Source of the DNA: Neodiprion pinetum
Taxonomy: Eukaryota > Arthropoda > Insecta > Hymenoptera > Diprionidae
NCBI RefSeq assembly: GCF_021155775.2
Contig: NC_060233.1
Span: 12,526,782 to 12,590,781, forward strand
Direction of reading: 5' to 3'
DNA length: 64,000 bases
Shown: positions 50,096-62,534 of the stretch, piece after piece
Position numbering within the stretch: position 1 is the stretch's first letter
How the letters are laid out: the number at the start of each line of letters is the position of its first letter
Program-made: the position numbers and the translations under genes
The notes under the pieces: model-generated
Databases searched by the model: none
The model's input: only the letters and a program-made list of their open reading frames with translations
What the model was told of the DNA's origin: nothing

Positions 50096-53000
50096 CTGAA
50101 ATCAAAGTGAATCGTTTTTGAACACCAGTTTAATTCATTTGATCGAGACTCCCGACTTTCTACTGAGATTGTGTAACAATTAATTTTAAAAGGGTAATTT
50201 AATAGTCCCATAAAAATTTACTCCTAACAAATTTCTCCAACATTCACAATTATTAATTTTAAACAACCTTGTGCCAAAACCCTCGCCTGTGATTAACCGA
50301 AACAAAGAGAAGCTTCTCCCAGATGCGATCGAGCCACGCTTATCCTTTTGCTTGAAAAAAGATCCGCGTGTTGTTCGCACGCACCCAGATGTCGACAGGT
50401 TTTAAATACACCGACACGGTGGTCGTTTATTGCAGAAGCCATCTGAGCTCTGTCAATGAATCCACTGCCAAAGGACAAATTTTACAGTGAACTTGATGCT
50501 AATCGGCATAAGACAGGATTTAAAACGTTCGAATTACCTCTAAGAAGATTCGAAACTTGGCCGGACTTTGCTAGAATTATACACTGCGATCCACCGAACT
50601 TGACGTTTCTTGTAGATTTCCATTTCCCGTCACGCAACGTCATCGCCAACGGTTAGCGAATTATTTATTTGGTCGAGTCGTTAAAAAAATACATTTTCTT
50701 TGAACTATTCAGCAATGTTCAATACCCCTGGTTTGCTTCGTAGATTGATAAACGAGCGGTTAATGCTCGGTTCAACCCGAAATGTAACAGACAGGGAAGT
50801 TACTGTCGATGTGGGTTTCAACAGCCTCGCGTTGTTTCATCGGTTTTATTACTCTGTAAGCAGTATTAACTATCCGTAAAGATGCTTCGCGCCCTAAAGG
50901 GATGGTGGGACTCCAATGTTTCACCGACAGGTTGGGAAAACCGTAGTTTAAACTTTTTTTATTTACCAAGGTGATGAAATCTTTTCAAATTCTTGGGAAT
51001 CATACGGTTTACGATCCAGTTTCAGTGCCCACCAAGAAGAGTTTAAAAAATTGACGAATGAGTACAAAAATATCTAGGGTTAACAATCATTTATGCATTA
51101 GGATATTATAACGACAAAATTATTGAGATTTCGTTGATTTTCCAAACTTTTTTTAATCACCACACAAACACAATTGCAAACTCCATCATTTGCCAAGGTT
51201 GGAAACGATCCTACTACTCAGGATAGAGTAAGTGTAGAATGTAGTTCGCTCAGTTGATTTGTCACTATTCCGTTTTGTCGACAATTTTAGCAATTCGAAT
51301 TTTACACTTTACCTTCCTACGGAAAAACGGAGTCTTATCAAATGCCAAGAAATGATGAGATTCACGGTCGTGCTTGTGTGATAATTAGAAAAAGATGGGC
51401 ATCGTTCAAAAAATCTCTCAAGCTCTTGATGAGATCGCTGCATGTATTCAATCGTGTTGCGTAAGGTGCCTAGGTGAAAAATAACACGAACAAGAGAAAC
51501 GAACGGCGTTACAACGCGGGGAGAGAGAAAAAGAGACCGAAAATCCAGAAGGGCATGGCATGCCGAAGTGAAGTAGGTTGGTATAGCGAAGTGAAGCATG
51601 TGGGTGGTCCAATTAGACTGGGTGTTCGCGCGGCACAAGCACCACGTGCAGCCCCGGCTTTCGCCGGGTCGTAGTAAGGCAAGTGAAGCCTTAGGCCAGG
51701 GTAATAAGACTCTTTCGTCCGGGTCCTCTTCTGGACACACAGTAACGAATCCGTTGACATCATTAGCCAAACATCTGGACCGCTTCCCCGTTCCCTGATC
51801 CTCGACACTTTAACATTTTTTTCGCATTTCCAAGGCTGATACGAGTATATAGGTATAAATATAAATGCACAGGAAACGGTGTACGTCATGGTCGAAGTAC
51901 AAATCTAAAACGGAAGTCTCGACTTTTGGAAATTCAACGATTTGCATAAATTGATTTCCGCTAAATTCACTTCAATGTATCCTGAAGCTGCCCTTTACCG
52001 ATTACATTTGTTTTCTAGGTGTGCATACCAAGTCCCAAAATGTTGTTTGTCAAATATAATGTGCAACCGGTGAAGTCCAAATGATTTACGAAATAAGGAC
52101 TGAGTTGTCCGAGGGAAAAATTTTTAAACAATTCTCACCAATTACATTTACGAAAACCCCGATTCGGAAATCGGTAACGATTATCTGCTTTATATGTGAA
52201 ATTTATTGACAAAAATGATTAAATGTAGCTGTAGATAATCACAAGAACTGGTTGTGAAATGCCTTTTCAATGCGACATTCGCGTAATATAATTATTTACG
52301 ATTCCGGCATGTCAATGTATCAAAATTAAGATTTTGTAGGTCAGAACAGTAAAGTGAGGTTAAAGTGGTGTCCTGGTGGTTTCCGATGTTGACATACGCA
52401 TCTCCAAACATCTAATTACAGTGTTTTTGTTCAGAATTACATACATAATCGCTTGTTAAGCGTTTTTCCACGTTTGCATTTGCGTGGACTTGTTGGATAT
52501 GTGGAGATGTGTACGTCAACGTCGAAATCGACCGGAGCATCACCTTCATTCAAATATACTGAACACTGACATCACGATAGAATGGTGGTTAAAAGAAATG
52601 ATTTCCGATATCTCTTACTTCGAAACTGGCAGTGCTTTTACATATGCGATTAACCACGTGACTTACATATTCTTTCCGGTGTTATTTATGTACTAAATAG
52701 TTGTGCTACTTTACCCAACAGTTCTTTCGCATAAATTTCAAGCTTCTAAGAACTTCAGAACAATGGCCATTTGGACAAAACCTTAGGAACCCTGATATTT
52801 AGTTTGGGTATAGCACAGATTTTTTTGCGGATAAAAAATTTCTGAGCAAAGCCGACTACAACAATGATTTTCAGTTGTTGTTGTTATTATTATTTAGTAA
52901 AATCGAATCGGGTTGGCTCATGAATAAAGTAACGAGAACATCCGATATGCATCGCAAAGGATTACATAACTAATTTTTTTCTTACACATCTGAGATTCAT

Positions 53001-53144
53001 ATATAAGTGGATTGATTAAAAAAATTAAAAATGGGCTATAAAACTAATCAACATAACTTAACCGTCAGCGGTGTTGACAACAATGATGGCCAACTTCGGT
53101 CGGCGATCGACTTTTGTTAAATTGAGTTGTAACGCGACCGTCGG

Positions 53145-53220
53145 GAAAGAGGAAGAGGAAGAGAAAGAGAGAGAGATAGAAAGAGAGAGAGAGAGAGAGA
53201 GAGAGAAAGAGGGTGAGAGG
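53145..53220. repeat. GA-rich microsatellite
   Basis: GA dinucleotide run with AAG interruptions. A second run lies about 150 bp away at 53371-53418. GAGA-type sequence can bind GAGA factor (Trl) in flies; here that is inference. Confidence 0.9.
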
Positions 53221-53370
53221 GTCTGAATCTTTGCACGTAGGTAAAGGCGTGTCTATTTATATATTTAATAGAGATACACTCATTGAAAAGCGTCTCGCGC
53301 GGAGCGCTCTGAGTCATTATACCATACCGTAACTTGGTGACCGTCTCTCTTCGTGGCTCTCTCGCAAAGC

Positions 53371-53418
53371 AAGAGAGAAAGAGAGAGAGAGGGAGAGAGA
53401 GAGAGAGAGAGAGAGAGA
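53371..53418. repeat. GA-rich microsatellite
   Basis: Near-continuous GA run next to CTCTCTCG on its left, so the local sequence can fold on itself. It pairs in style with 53145-53220. Confidence 0.9.
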
Positions 53419-55170
53419 CCGAGCTGCCGTCGCCGACGCCACCGACGCTGCTGATACCGCCGTGTGTGGCTTCGAGCTGCTGTCTCATTTGAGCCCGATT
53501 ATTTATGTTTTCTTTCGCTCAGCCGCCGACGGCGACGCCTGCAGCCACTAAAACCATCGCCTCCTTCTTTGACCCCCACCCACGCGCCACGTACCGCGTA
53601 AAGTGTAAGCAAAAGATGGGCGAGGGGCAGGGGGGGGAGGCTAATATCGCCGAAATTTAACCACACTACCGATTTCAACCAGCTTGGTTATCATTGGAAA
53701 TTAGGTGAGGCTAGGCATTGATTGTTTCACGATTAGCAGACGACGCTATTATCTCGAAGCGATAATCAACTTAATTTGGAGTTTATCAAATTACAAGCCT
53801 TGAAATGCCAAAATTTCGGGTAGAATCAGCCGATCTCCCACCTGCACGCGTTGCTATTTTCCTGATAAAAATCTACGTTGGTGCAATCGTGAGAAATTAT
53901 ATTTTTACCGATACCAATGTGATGCAGAGGAAAAGTATTTTATTGGAGTTGTAAAGAAAATGTCTTCTGAATAAAATTAAGAGTCTGAGTAACTTGAGGA
54001 TAAATATTGATCGATGCTCCTACGATCTTCTTAATTTACCGTTGGTATTCAAATCAGAATTCTGATCAGATGAAATTTTAAGTTAGAAAAAATTTTAAAA
54101 GTGTATTCGAATCTCATCGTAGAATCAAACAAGTAAAAGAAGCATTCAATGGTGTTGAAGAGATATTGGCAGTCTTTAGAAATAATTTCAAGAGGCAGGA
54201 ATAATTAAGTACCTCTCGAATGAGAAAATTTTTGAATACAGCCGTTACCCGACGTAACGCTGGCAGTCGTTTAAATCGAACGTGAATACCAACCAACGGG
54301 TGTATAAATTGATTTGAAAACTCGTCTCTCTTTTATGGATGATTAGATTGCGAGCAACGTACGTGTCATTTTGAATAACTCTGGAATGCGGTGGCAACGC
54401 ATCACTCCGATGACAGTGTGTCTCTGAAGAATGGTCGGAGAAAGAGAGACAAATAGTCATGCGCTAGGGATCGAGGGGAATTCAAGGGGAAAGCGAGGCA
54501 GTTAAGTTATGAATTATGACGTGTGAGTGAGAAGGACGTTGGATGCGAAACGCTCGTAAGGTCATTACGAGAACGTCGAGAAGTGAAGTCGGAGATGGGG
54601 GGCAAAAAGTGAAATGACTTCGGCGCGACCGGCGCAGCGTGATGCGACTTGCCAGCAGCTACGGGAAGTCGGTGGAGAAAAAGCAGGGGGGGGAAAAAAA
54701 AATAAAAATAAAAAAATCCTGTTAAACGGAGACGAGAGCGAAGAGTCGAGGGAGGGGACAGGAACCACCGATCCCAGCCTACCGCAAAGAAGTCCGAGGG
54801 TTAGACGAGGAAATATACGAACCGGCAAGTTAAAAACTAACACGACGCATCGGTTAAACGTGATGCAGTTTGGGACCTCGGGAAGTGACGGACGCCGGAG
54901 AGCTCTCGTCAACTTCCGTCAAGCATTGTTTGATACAATTTAACAGGTTCTACGTGTTCTAGTAAAAGCTTTGGTACGGTCTTCGGATGAGATACCAAAT
55001 TTTTCCACAGCGCCGGTGCAACGTTTTCAAAATTTGCACAAATCAAAAGTTAAGCTCAACAAAGTTTACTTAAACAAGTCACCTCTTTTTTGTATCCCTT
55101 ATTTAGAAATAGTGTAATGAATTCTCGATGCGCTGTAACTGGGATCGAAAGTAATATGGCTGATTTGAAG

Positions 55171-55210
55171 CAATATGGCGTCGCATTTGTAGATCAGCTG
55201 ATTGTTTCAG
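55171..55210 (+). repeat. Short dispersed repeat, copy B
   Basis: CAATATGGCG followed by GATCAGCTGATTGTTTCAG, matching the fragment at 29399-29439. It lies inside the large intron of the midline-like gene. Confidence 0.45.
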
Positions 55211-56099
55211 TTGAATCGTAAAAGTATAATGTGGAAGGAAACTTCGTACAAGCAGTTACACCTTTATTTTGTTGAAATAAGTTTTCAAATAGTAAAATGT
55301 ATTCATATATTTTGAAAACCCGATTGCGTGCAATGAATTTCTAGTGAAACATCCGCACATACAGTATGACACTGACGATATATCTTCTTCGCATGGTTAA
55401 GCAAGATTTTACGGAAAGAATTGAGCAATCGCAAAAGTGTTGGACAAAAATTCGCCCAAAGGGTTGTCGCTTCAGGAGTCTTAAAAACTAGATTTTAGGT
55501 GGAATGGAGACTTAGTCATTTCGTTTTATGATGTTAGTCAACGCACGATTAGCTAAACAGATTCGTGAATCAGTCTTACATTATACACATGCGAGCACAA
55601 CACGTGGCAAGGGTATAATAAAAATAGACTGTGCTTATTTAGAAATCAGCAGAACTATATAACCTGTAAACTGACGAGTTTTCACCTCCAGGAAATCTCG
55701 GTAAACTTGTCGAAAGCAAGTTTTTCGGTAACTTGATTCAATTACTCACGATTCGTGTACCGTGTTTGAAGTTTTAGATAAACTCGAAACAAAACAATAC
55801 CGATGTGATAGGGGGAAATAAGGCAAGATAGAACCTCCGTAAAATAAAGTTATGAATCTCTAGGAACGATGACGGAACCGTGCAAATGGAATATAATTCA
55901 ATAAGGTATAGAGAAGAGGTTGAACGTGAAACAGCTGATGACGAAGAATAATCACTACTGCTTTAAAATCGACGAAGACTAAGATCGGAAATGAGTTTGT
56001 TTGTTGCAATATTCACGCCGTACCGAACAGGGAGTGTGTCGCAAAAAGAAAAAAAGAAAAGAAACTTAGGTGTGACGAGAGAATTTGTGAAAACAGGAG

Positions 56100-56900
56100 A
56101 AACGGTACAGTAGGTGACAGTAGAGAGGATAACGAGATCCGGGAAGACGTCTCGAAGAGTCGGAGGCTGCCAGGAAGGAACGAATCTGATACATCTCGAC
56201 GTGACGTGGTCGAAAGAATTCGGAGTGATGAACGAAGAACTGCGCGTAGGTAATTGCCGGAGCAATCTCTTCGCACCTCATCATCGTCATCAACAGTTGG
56301 GCCGAGTCGTCGCGGCTGGGACGCCGGAGAAGACGGTAGCTGGACCACCCGCTCGCACACGCGCCGCTCTCTCTCTTTCTCTCTCTCTCTCTCGTGAAGC
56401 TCGCGAAGCTCGCGAAGCTCGCGAAGCGAAGTGCAGCATGGAGAGCTCTTACGAGTCAACGTTGCGTCACTGCGGAAAGTCAGCGGAGCGGAGGAATAAG
56501 GAATGCCGTCCGTTCGTCTATTGTCACTTCGACGAGATCAGAGGTGCACCAGATTCCGGTGATCGCGAGACGTCGCGTGCGGACGGCGAGCGCGGAGGTC
56601 TCAAAGCGGGCGATCCTAACCTAACGGTGGAAGGAAACTCCGGAACGGGGAACGCGGAGAAAGCGGCGGGAGCGCCGCGACGGCCGAGAATGCGTCGGCG
56701 ACGTCGGCGGCTGCTTGGACCACACGCGCGCTCTAAACGACGCCCGTGAAATACGATAATGCAGATCCGCAGCCCTCGGTAAACCTACAATATCCTACGT
56801 GCTCACAACCCGGCTCGTTGTTATAAGAGCTGACCGCGACGCGTGGGCTCGTTTTTCGCAGGTGCGTTTCCGCTGGGATTCCCGGAATTCGGTCTTGCCT
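56100..56900. other. CpG-rich island inside the large midline intron
   Basis: GC- and CpG-rich block with a CT run (56367-56394), a tandem 9-bp repeat GAAGCTCGC (about 56396-56431), and a 211-codon open frame on + (56114-56749), antisense to the gene. The frame is Arg/Ala/Glu-rich, includes the repeat-encoded AREAREAREA, and has no known domain. The open frame on - (56013-56459) is equally unconvincing. It may be a regulatory region, an alternative promoter or an antisense transcript. Confidence 0.35.
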
Positions 56901-57029
56901 TCGAGCCTCTATACCTAAGCTCGTAAAGTCATACGCCTTGATCCTTCGGGCACAAAACGTTTCCTACTATTTTTAAACAAGTATTTCGAAAATGCCAGCG
57001 ACTTTATTGTAAACTCTACTTATTTCCAA

Positions 57030-57299
57030 TTAACCCATCGAGACCGTACCGGGTCATTCTGGCCCATGTTTTTCTCCTGAAACAGTAATTCGTGAAAAAT
57101 TTCTCTTTTTACATATACTTTTTTTTTCTTACTTGTGACTTGTCATATTCTATGATAATGAAATTATACCCATGGATTTTTTCAGGTAGATCGGACTCGT
57201 ACGTTTTAAATGGTATGACATGAAAAGTGGAACAGGCGGGTCATTTTGACCCAGCAATTTTGCATGATTCAAAAAATAGGCGTGTTTTCAAAGGGTTAA
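57030..57299. mobile_element. piggyBac-like MITE
   Basis: About 270 bp bounded by TTAA on both sides (57030-57033 and 57296-57299), the target-site duplication of piggyBac-type transposons. The ends are TTAACCCATCGAGAC and, inverted, TTAACCCTTTGAAAAC. Near each end lies a GGGTCATTYTGRCCC-type motif (57050-57064; 57238-57252 as GGGTCATTTTGACCC), a common feature of such insect elements. It has no coding capacity. Confidence 0.65.
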
Positions 57300-58782
57300 T
57301 CATATTCGAATACTTTTAAATATCTCGTACACTTTTTTTTTAGACAATGTCGGATAACTTCAATCAAGAAATCACAAATTGAGGTGTGTTTTGAGAAAAA
57401 TTCATTGAAATTACATTGCACAAAATTTTTTCGAAAGTCAATCAACCGGGTCGACGGAGGGTAAAAGTATTTTTACCGGCACTGTGTGAACATTTTTATA
57501 AAAAGACATTTTGAAAAAAGTTGTGAAACTTTAAAAAATTTTGTATTTTATCTCAAATCTGTGCAAATGTTTGTAAACTTTTTACAAAACCTATACATGG
57601 AGTCTGTGAAATTGTTAGATGGGATAAGTTACGTGGGGATAGGCTGAATATAATGAAAAACATTCAAAATTTGTGAAATCTGTAAAAATTTTCTACAAAA
57701 ATGTTTTCGACCATTGATGAAGTGATGATCTATTGAAGAACTTGGCATAACCTCAAATTAATGTCAAGAATTGCACAGTAGTCGAATGTTCATTATTTTC
57801 GAATATGAACTAGTTCAATAACGGTCATTTTGATCATCTATATAATAGATCAAGTAACCATCACTCTGCGAACAAAAACTTTATGGATAGCTTATATTCG
57901 GGTAATATTTGATTCGAACTTCGGCGGATCTTGAAATACTGTACAGATGCATTGGGCATGAACCTAATTTGAGAATGACTATCGAATAATCAATAACGGA
58001 AGTCGACGATAGCGAGTACTAACTACTCATAATAAGACTTACGCGATGGCGTAAGTGCACGGATAATTAATATCCAGCCTACTTCTTAAAGTTTCGTTCG
58101 AATTCCAGGTTCATTTATCAGTCTTAATCTTCCGCTTAACGGTGCAGCAGCGCAAGACGTCTGAGGCGAAGAAACTTTTCCATCGCGTTTAATCCAAACG
58201 TATGTGTATAAACAACGCGATCGTAAAGCTTCAGTGAAGGTAAATTTGTCGAGGAATTCCACATTATATGATCCCGGCCAATCTAACGTGTATTTGCAAG
58301 AACAGCGTGAAACGCACAGCGGAAGTTTTCGCTGCTCATTCCATCAGCGGAGGTATTTGAAACCAAATCTTGGTTGTTTGCGCCACTGTAACCATCGCGG
58401 CGAGATTTAGGATCACAAGTAAGCCTGGGGCGTAAGTTTTGACACTCTGTCACAGCAAAATTTAACCATTCCTCGACTCAGCTGACAATATGTATGTTCC
58501 TCCGAGGGGTTTGACTCTTCTTTCCTCCGACGTACCTAAGCAAGTACGATTTGTTTTCTGTTTTTCAGGATTTGAAGCTTTACCGCAGACGTCAATTTAC
58601 CGAAAACACCCGCTACTTGTAATTTAAGATCCCGTTTGGCTGTTTGCATTTCTCCCTAACTATAAACACTGTTGCATTTCCTTTATTTTTTTTTTTTTCC
58701 GTTTAGACAAAAACGCGACTCAATTACAAATGTTTCCGTGCCTCTCCCTCGGCAAGTAGAAAGATAGAACTAAGCGACTTAC

Positions 58783-58947
58783 AAGTTGATTTTGGTAGGC
58801 GGTTACGGCTGTAAAAATGGCCTCCGGGAAGACGAACGTTTTGTAAGGTTCCTGCTCGAGATCCAAAATCGGTCCTCCAGCGCCGGAGTCGGGACGTATC
58901 ACAAGGTGAATGCGGGGCTGATATTTGTGCATCGAATTAAGCACAAG
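58783..58947 (-). CDS. mid: midline-like T-box protein, central T-box exon
   Basis: A 165-bp, 55-codon exon in phase 0 at both ends, between TTTCAG (58948) and donor GTAAGT (58782). It reads LVLNSMHKYQPRIHLVIR, a variable loop (PDSGAGGPILDLEQEP), then YKTFVFPEAIFTAVTAYQNQL. LNSMHKYQPR and FPE.IFTAVTAYQN are diagnostic T-box motifs. The second is part of the DNA-contacting surface and a usual site for degenerate-primer cloning of T-box genes. The loop between them is the least conserved part of the domain. The exon is intact, with no stop or frameshift. Confidence 0.96.
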
Positions 58948-59440
58948 CTGAAATTCAAACGAACCATTTTAACTTGGTGGCTTTCGCTGTTGCTGAGCTT
59001 TCTCACTTCGGCCTATCGATGCATCCGTCACTTTGAATTAATTGATCTAAATCATTGCAACAGTCACAAGAAATTATGAGATGAAAAGTGGCAACACATT
59101 TTTTATTTTTTTTATTTAGCTAAAATATCTCCTTGACATATCAGATCAATTCGGGTTGAAAAGTTGACGGATGCCCATCCATTCATCACTCTTCACTAAT
59201 TACCCGAACTAAATCATTGTGATGGTAACAAGAAATTAGAGGGGAAAAACGGTAGTAGCGCATTCTGTTTGAAACGACTAGTGAGTTTTATCGAAACATC
59301 GAATGAACTTTAGTAGAAAAATTGCTCGACACATGAGCAATTAGATTGTAACAGCGATTAGATGTCCATAGATGTGGAGAATTGCGGTGAACGAATGGAA
59401 AAAAGGAAGCGTAATAATAATAACAGCGATGAAGACTCAC
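58948..59440 (-). other. Intron of the midline-like gene
   Basis: A 493-bp phase-0 intron with donor GTGAGT at 59440 and acceptor TTTCAG at 58948. AT-rich; nothing further seen. Confidence 0.93.
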
Positions 59441-59714
59441 GTGTCCGAGCTTATCCAAATCGTTGTTGGTCAGCTTGACCTTCTCGAAGGAGACGACCTG
59501 CTTGCGCAGCTGTTCCCCGGTAAAGGGAGAGTCGGGGTGAAGGTAGAGACGGGCAGGCGCGGGTGGATCAGCTTTTCCGGCTACGAGCCAGGAACTCCTG
59601 TGGTAGGCGTATCGATACCTCTTGTTGTCCACGGGGACGATGTCCATCAGTACTGCATAGCGACCCTCCGCCCTCAGGCCACTAAAGGACACCCGACAAG
59701 TCGGGAACATTCGC
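59441..59714 (-). CDS. mid: midline-like T-box protein, N-terminal half of the T-box
   Basis: A 274-bp exon. After TTCGCAG its first base completes CGG (Arg), then it reads RMFPTCRVSFSGL, YAVLMDIVPVDNKRYRYAYH, RSSWLVAGKADPPAPARLYL, HPDSPFTGEQLRKQVVSFEK and VKLTNNDLDKLGH up to the donor GTGAGT. MDIVPVDNKRYRYAYHRSSW together with PFTGEQL is characteristic of the TBX20 subfamily and separates it from Tbx1/org-1 (which has ...DFVPVDDKRYRYAFH) and other T-box classes. The exon carries the Ig-fold core that contacts DNA. It is intact. Confidence 0.97.
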
Positions 59715-60599
59715 CTGCGAAGAGTTAAACGAGGCAGGCGTTACCATTGCGATTTTTCCTTTTTTCACATTCGAGGAATAAAAACGCAGCGTCCATCTTG
59801 GACGCTGTTCGCAAGCATCATGGTCTAACTTTTATTCCAATCATTGCGGGCCTGTCGTTTGAAAACTGTTCGTATCCTGTAACTTCATTATAACTATATT
59901 GTCAATCACAAATATTCGCACACTGTAGTATCTCGTTATCAGCGATAAGCTCAGTTTACGTTCAACTATCTAAAGTTTTTGTTCAACTTTTCGATTGGTA
60001 TTTCTAAATTTATTGTTTAATGCTTGTATGACCAGAGCAATATAGCGTAATCAGTTGATCGTTTGAACCTCCGTTTTAACTGAATTCTGCGATTATAAAG
60101 AGACAGACAACTTCGCGCAAACGGTTACAATTCAGTTTCGCGATATTAAATTGATAAAGAGTAAAATATTGGGCTAAAAGTTACTTTTATAATTAAGTAT
60201 GCGACCCGATCAACATGCTTCAATACTTCATTCGGTATTTCTGCACTTCCCCCGGAATTCAAGAAAACTGGATAGATTTCAACACAGGGAGGTTGTTTGC
60301 TTTTGCAAGAGGAATCCGCGCTTAGACCCGACTTGGCGTAGACTTCGTTTTTAAAAAAAAATTTCAAACTCCAATAATTCTCATCACGATTGTTCGCGTA
60401 ACAGGAACGGAATATCTTTTCACCTGCAGCAGAGCTGCAGATAAGCATTTCGAATAATCTCTCGTTTACGATATTCGATATAAATTATATTAACAAATTT
60501 GAAAAATAAATCACAGCCTTTGGGACTTTGAAGGATGCACCGAAGTTTCCCCTCCACTTAATTGTTGTAAAATGGAGGGAAATGGAGGAAGAAAATCCT

Positions 60600-61400
60600 A
60601 GGGTAAGAACGGGCGTCTACGGCGACGGGTGGGTACCTAATTGCCCGCCGCACGGTCTCCACGCCCTAGCGCTCACCAAGCGTTGATCCCCCGCGAGGGG
60701 GAAACGCGAGCAGTTCCGCAGCGCGTCGTCCGCCAGCGCCTTGGTAATTAGATCCGCGTCGCGACGCTGGTCGTCGCTCCCTTCACCCGTCAACTTACGT
60801 GTCCCGCCCCATCAGTCGGTTTTCCTTTGTCTCCGGTTCGCCGTTGCGCGCCTGCTCGCTTCCTTCTTCCTCAACTCCCTCCCAATTCTCCCCATCGAAA
60901 ACCTGTCTTCCTGTGTTACAAAGTCCCGGGTTTCCCACGTGGGAAGAGATAGGATACTAGGTACCTGCAGCAACCCCTCAGCCCAACGCCTGCGGCACGC
61001 TCAATTCATTAACAAAGGACGGGTTGATAAATAAAAGCATTACTCACGACCCCGAGGCTCGACCGGGATGAATGCATACCGAGTCGCCTACTCGACTCGG
61101 AGACGACGATGCACCGGTCGCGAGATCGAAGTCGAGATAAGATCGGCGGGTGTCCCCGTGGTTGGTTTAGTGCGCGCCCAGCAGGGGGCGCGACGTTGTA
61201 TTAATGTTCCCCTCTTGGATTCTCGGACCACGGTTAAAGGGTGGCGCAGCGATGCGCTAAGTCGAGGTTCGCGCCGCTACCGCGGTGAGCAGCACCATCC
61301 GTTTCTACCTTTTAAACACATGCAGATACGGCTTTACCCGACTCTCGATTCTTTGATCAAATAACGCGTAACCCGCGATCGGCGCTCGAGCTGACCGATG
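60600..61400. other. CpG-rich island in midline intron
   Basis: CpG-dense block with many CGCG and GCGC motifs and two anonymous + strand frames, antisense to the gene. No domain is recognisable. A promoter or enhancer is possible. Confidence 0.35.
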
Positions 61401-61856
61401 GCTCTTGTCCTCGGTTATTTATACTCCTTGGATGAATGGTACGGTACTCCTTCGCACCTTCGAAGATGCACCGCGATCACACGGACGTAAATCCGTATCT
61501 CTTGGCTACCATCAACTTCGAGGGAAATCTAATCTGGCTACCGGACAAGACCGGCAGCTAGGAAAACGTCGAGAAGACAAATTCTTACGGGGTTTGGTAT
61601 AAGCAACTTGAACTGGCGACATGCTGTTTAATGTCGTCTCGATCTTAGGTTGCGATTTTCATTAAGCGACTCGTCTTTCAAAAATGATTGTCGAATTTAT
61701 CGACTGTTCGGTTTATTATTGGAATTTAACAGGTTTCAGTGAATTCGCTATTTTACTAGTCCTCCGCGTAATGATGGTTACTGATCGTTCTTCGCTTGCC
61801 CCCCATAAGCTGGCAATACGTCATGGGGACATACCCTTTCGGATTTGACGGCAGTG

Positions 61857-61945
61857 GTTACTATTATCATTACTATTATTAACATTATTTATATTCTTAT
61901 CGTTGCTGTTGTTGTTGTTATCATTTTAACTATCATTATCATTAA
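61857..61945. repeat. Degenerate ATT/ATC/GTT trinucleotide repeat
   Basis: Low-complexity run of TTA, TCA and TTG triplets. It lies within an intron of the midline-like gene. Confidence 0.85.
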
Positions 61946-62534
61946 TACACTGTGAGAAAAATTCGCCTATTTATTAACGACAAAAATTTTAAATAAGAAC
62001 TGAACAAGTGCGACTGAGGTTAATAAAGTTGAATTAGGTCATAACAATGTTTCCGCAGTATATGTGGGAAAAACCGAACGGATTTGCAATCCTAGAACTC
62101 AGCTATCAACAACTTTTTAGGCAGCAATATACTATTCCATTTTTTTCAGACAGGCAATCGGTACTCTAATTTGATCATCGCAACTTATTTTGTTTGCAAA
62201 ATGGTTTATGATCTAAAACTTACCCAATTTCAACAAAACTGAGCTAATATTTATTGAATTTGAATAAACTATACGAATTTGGTATGGGTGAATGTGTGCT
62301 CGACAGTATAACTCATTTCTGATTGATAATCAATGAACTATTTAGATCTGAATTTGCAGTCTTCAATTCTTCTTTTACGCAGCAATGGGATAGTTCTCCG
62401 AAAAACTCGTAAGTACTTGATTCAATTATTGATTCTAAACCTTCGTTTCTCAAATTTTTCACGTCAACACTTTTCGAGTCTATTGCATACCTGAATTCTA
62501 ATATTCTTAAGATTCATAAATTTCATATACGAAC

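Larger units (their letters stand above)
50096..58782 (-). other. Large intron of the midline-like gene (8.7 kb)
   Basis: Donor GTAAGT at 58782 and acceptor TTTCAG at 50096, phase 0. It contains GA/CT-rich runs (53145-53220, 53371-53418, 56367-56394), CpG-rich blocks (53420-53600, 54540-54940, 56100-56900), a dispersed-repeat fragment (55171-55210) and a piggyBac-like MITE (57030-57299). Anonymous open frames on both strands (51309-51770 -, 56114-56749 +) are not recognisable as genes. An intron of this size next to CpG-rich blocks is a likely place for enhancers or an internal promoter (inference). Confidence 0.85.
59715..62534 (-). other. Intron of the midline-like gene (2.8 kb)
   Basis: Donor GTTCGT at 62534 (a weak donor) and acceptor TTCGCAG at 59715, phase 2. 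It holds a CpG-rich block at about 60600-61400 with anonymous + strand frames (60741-61034, 61068-61364), a repeat fragment (60038-60064) and a trinucleotide-rich stretch (61857-61945). A TA-flanked CACTGTGAGAAAAATTC at 61948 resembles a MITE end, but I found no partner end. Confidence 0.88.

Noticed and set aside
56068..56075. AGGTGTGA T-box half-site in the midline intron (another, as TCACACCT, at 38173-38180)
   Set aside because: Two 8-mers on either strand are about what chance gives in 64 kb, so no autoregulation claim is made.
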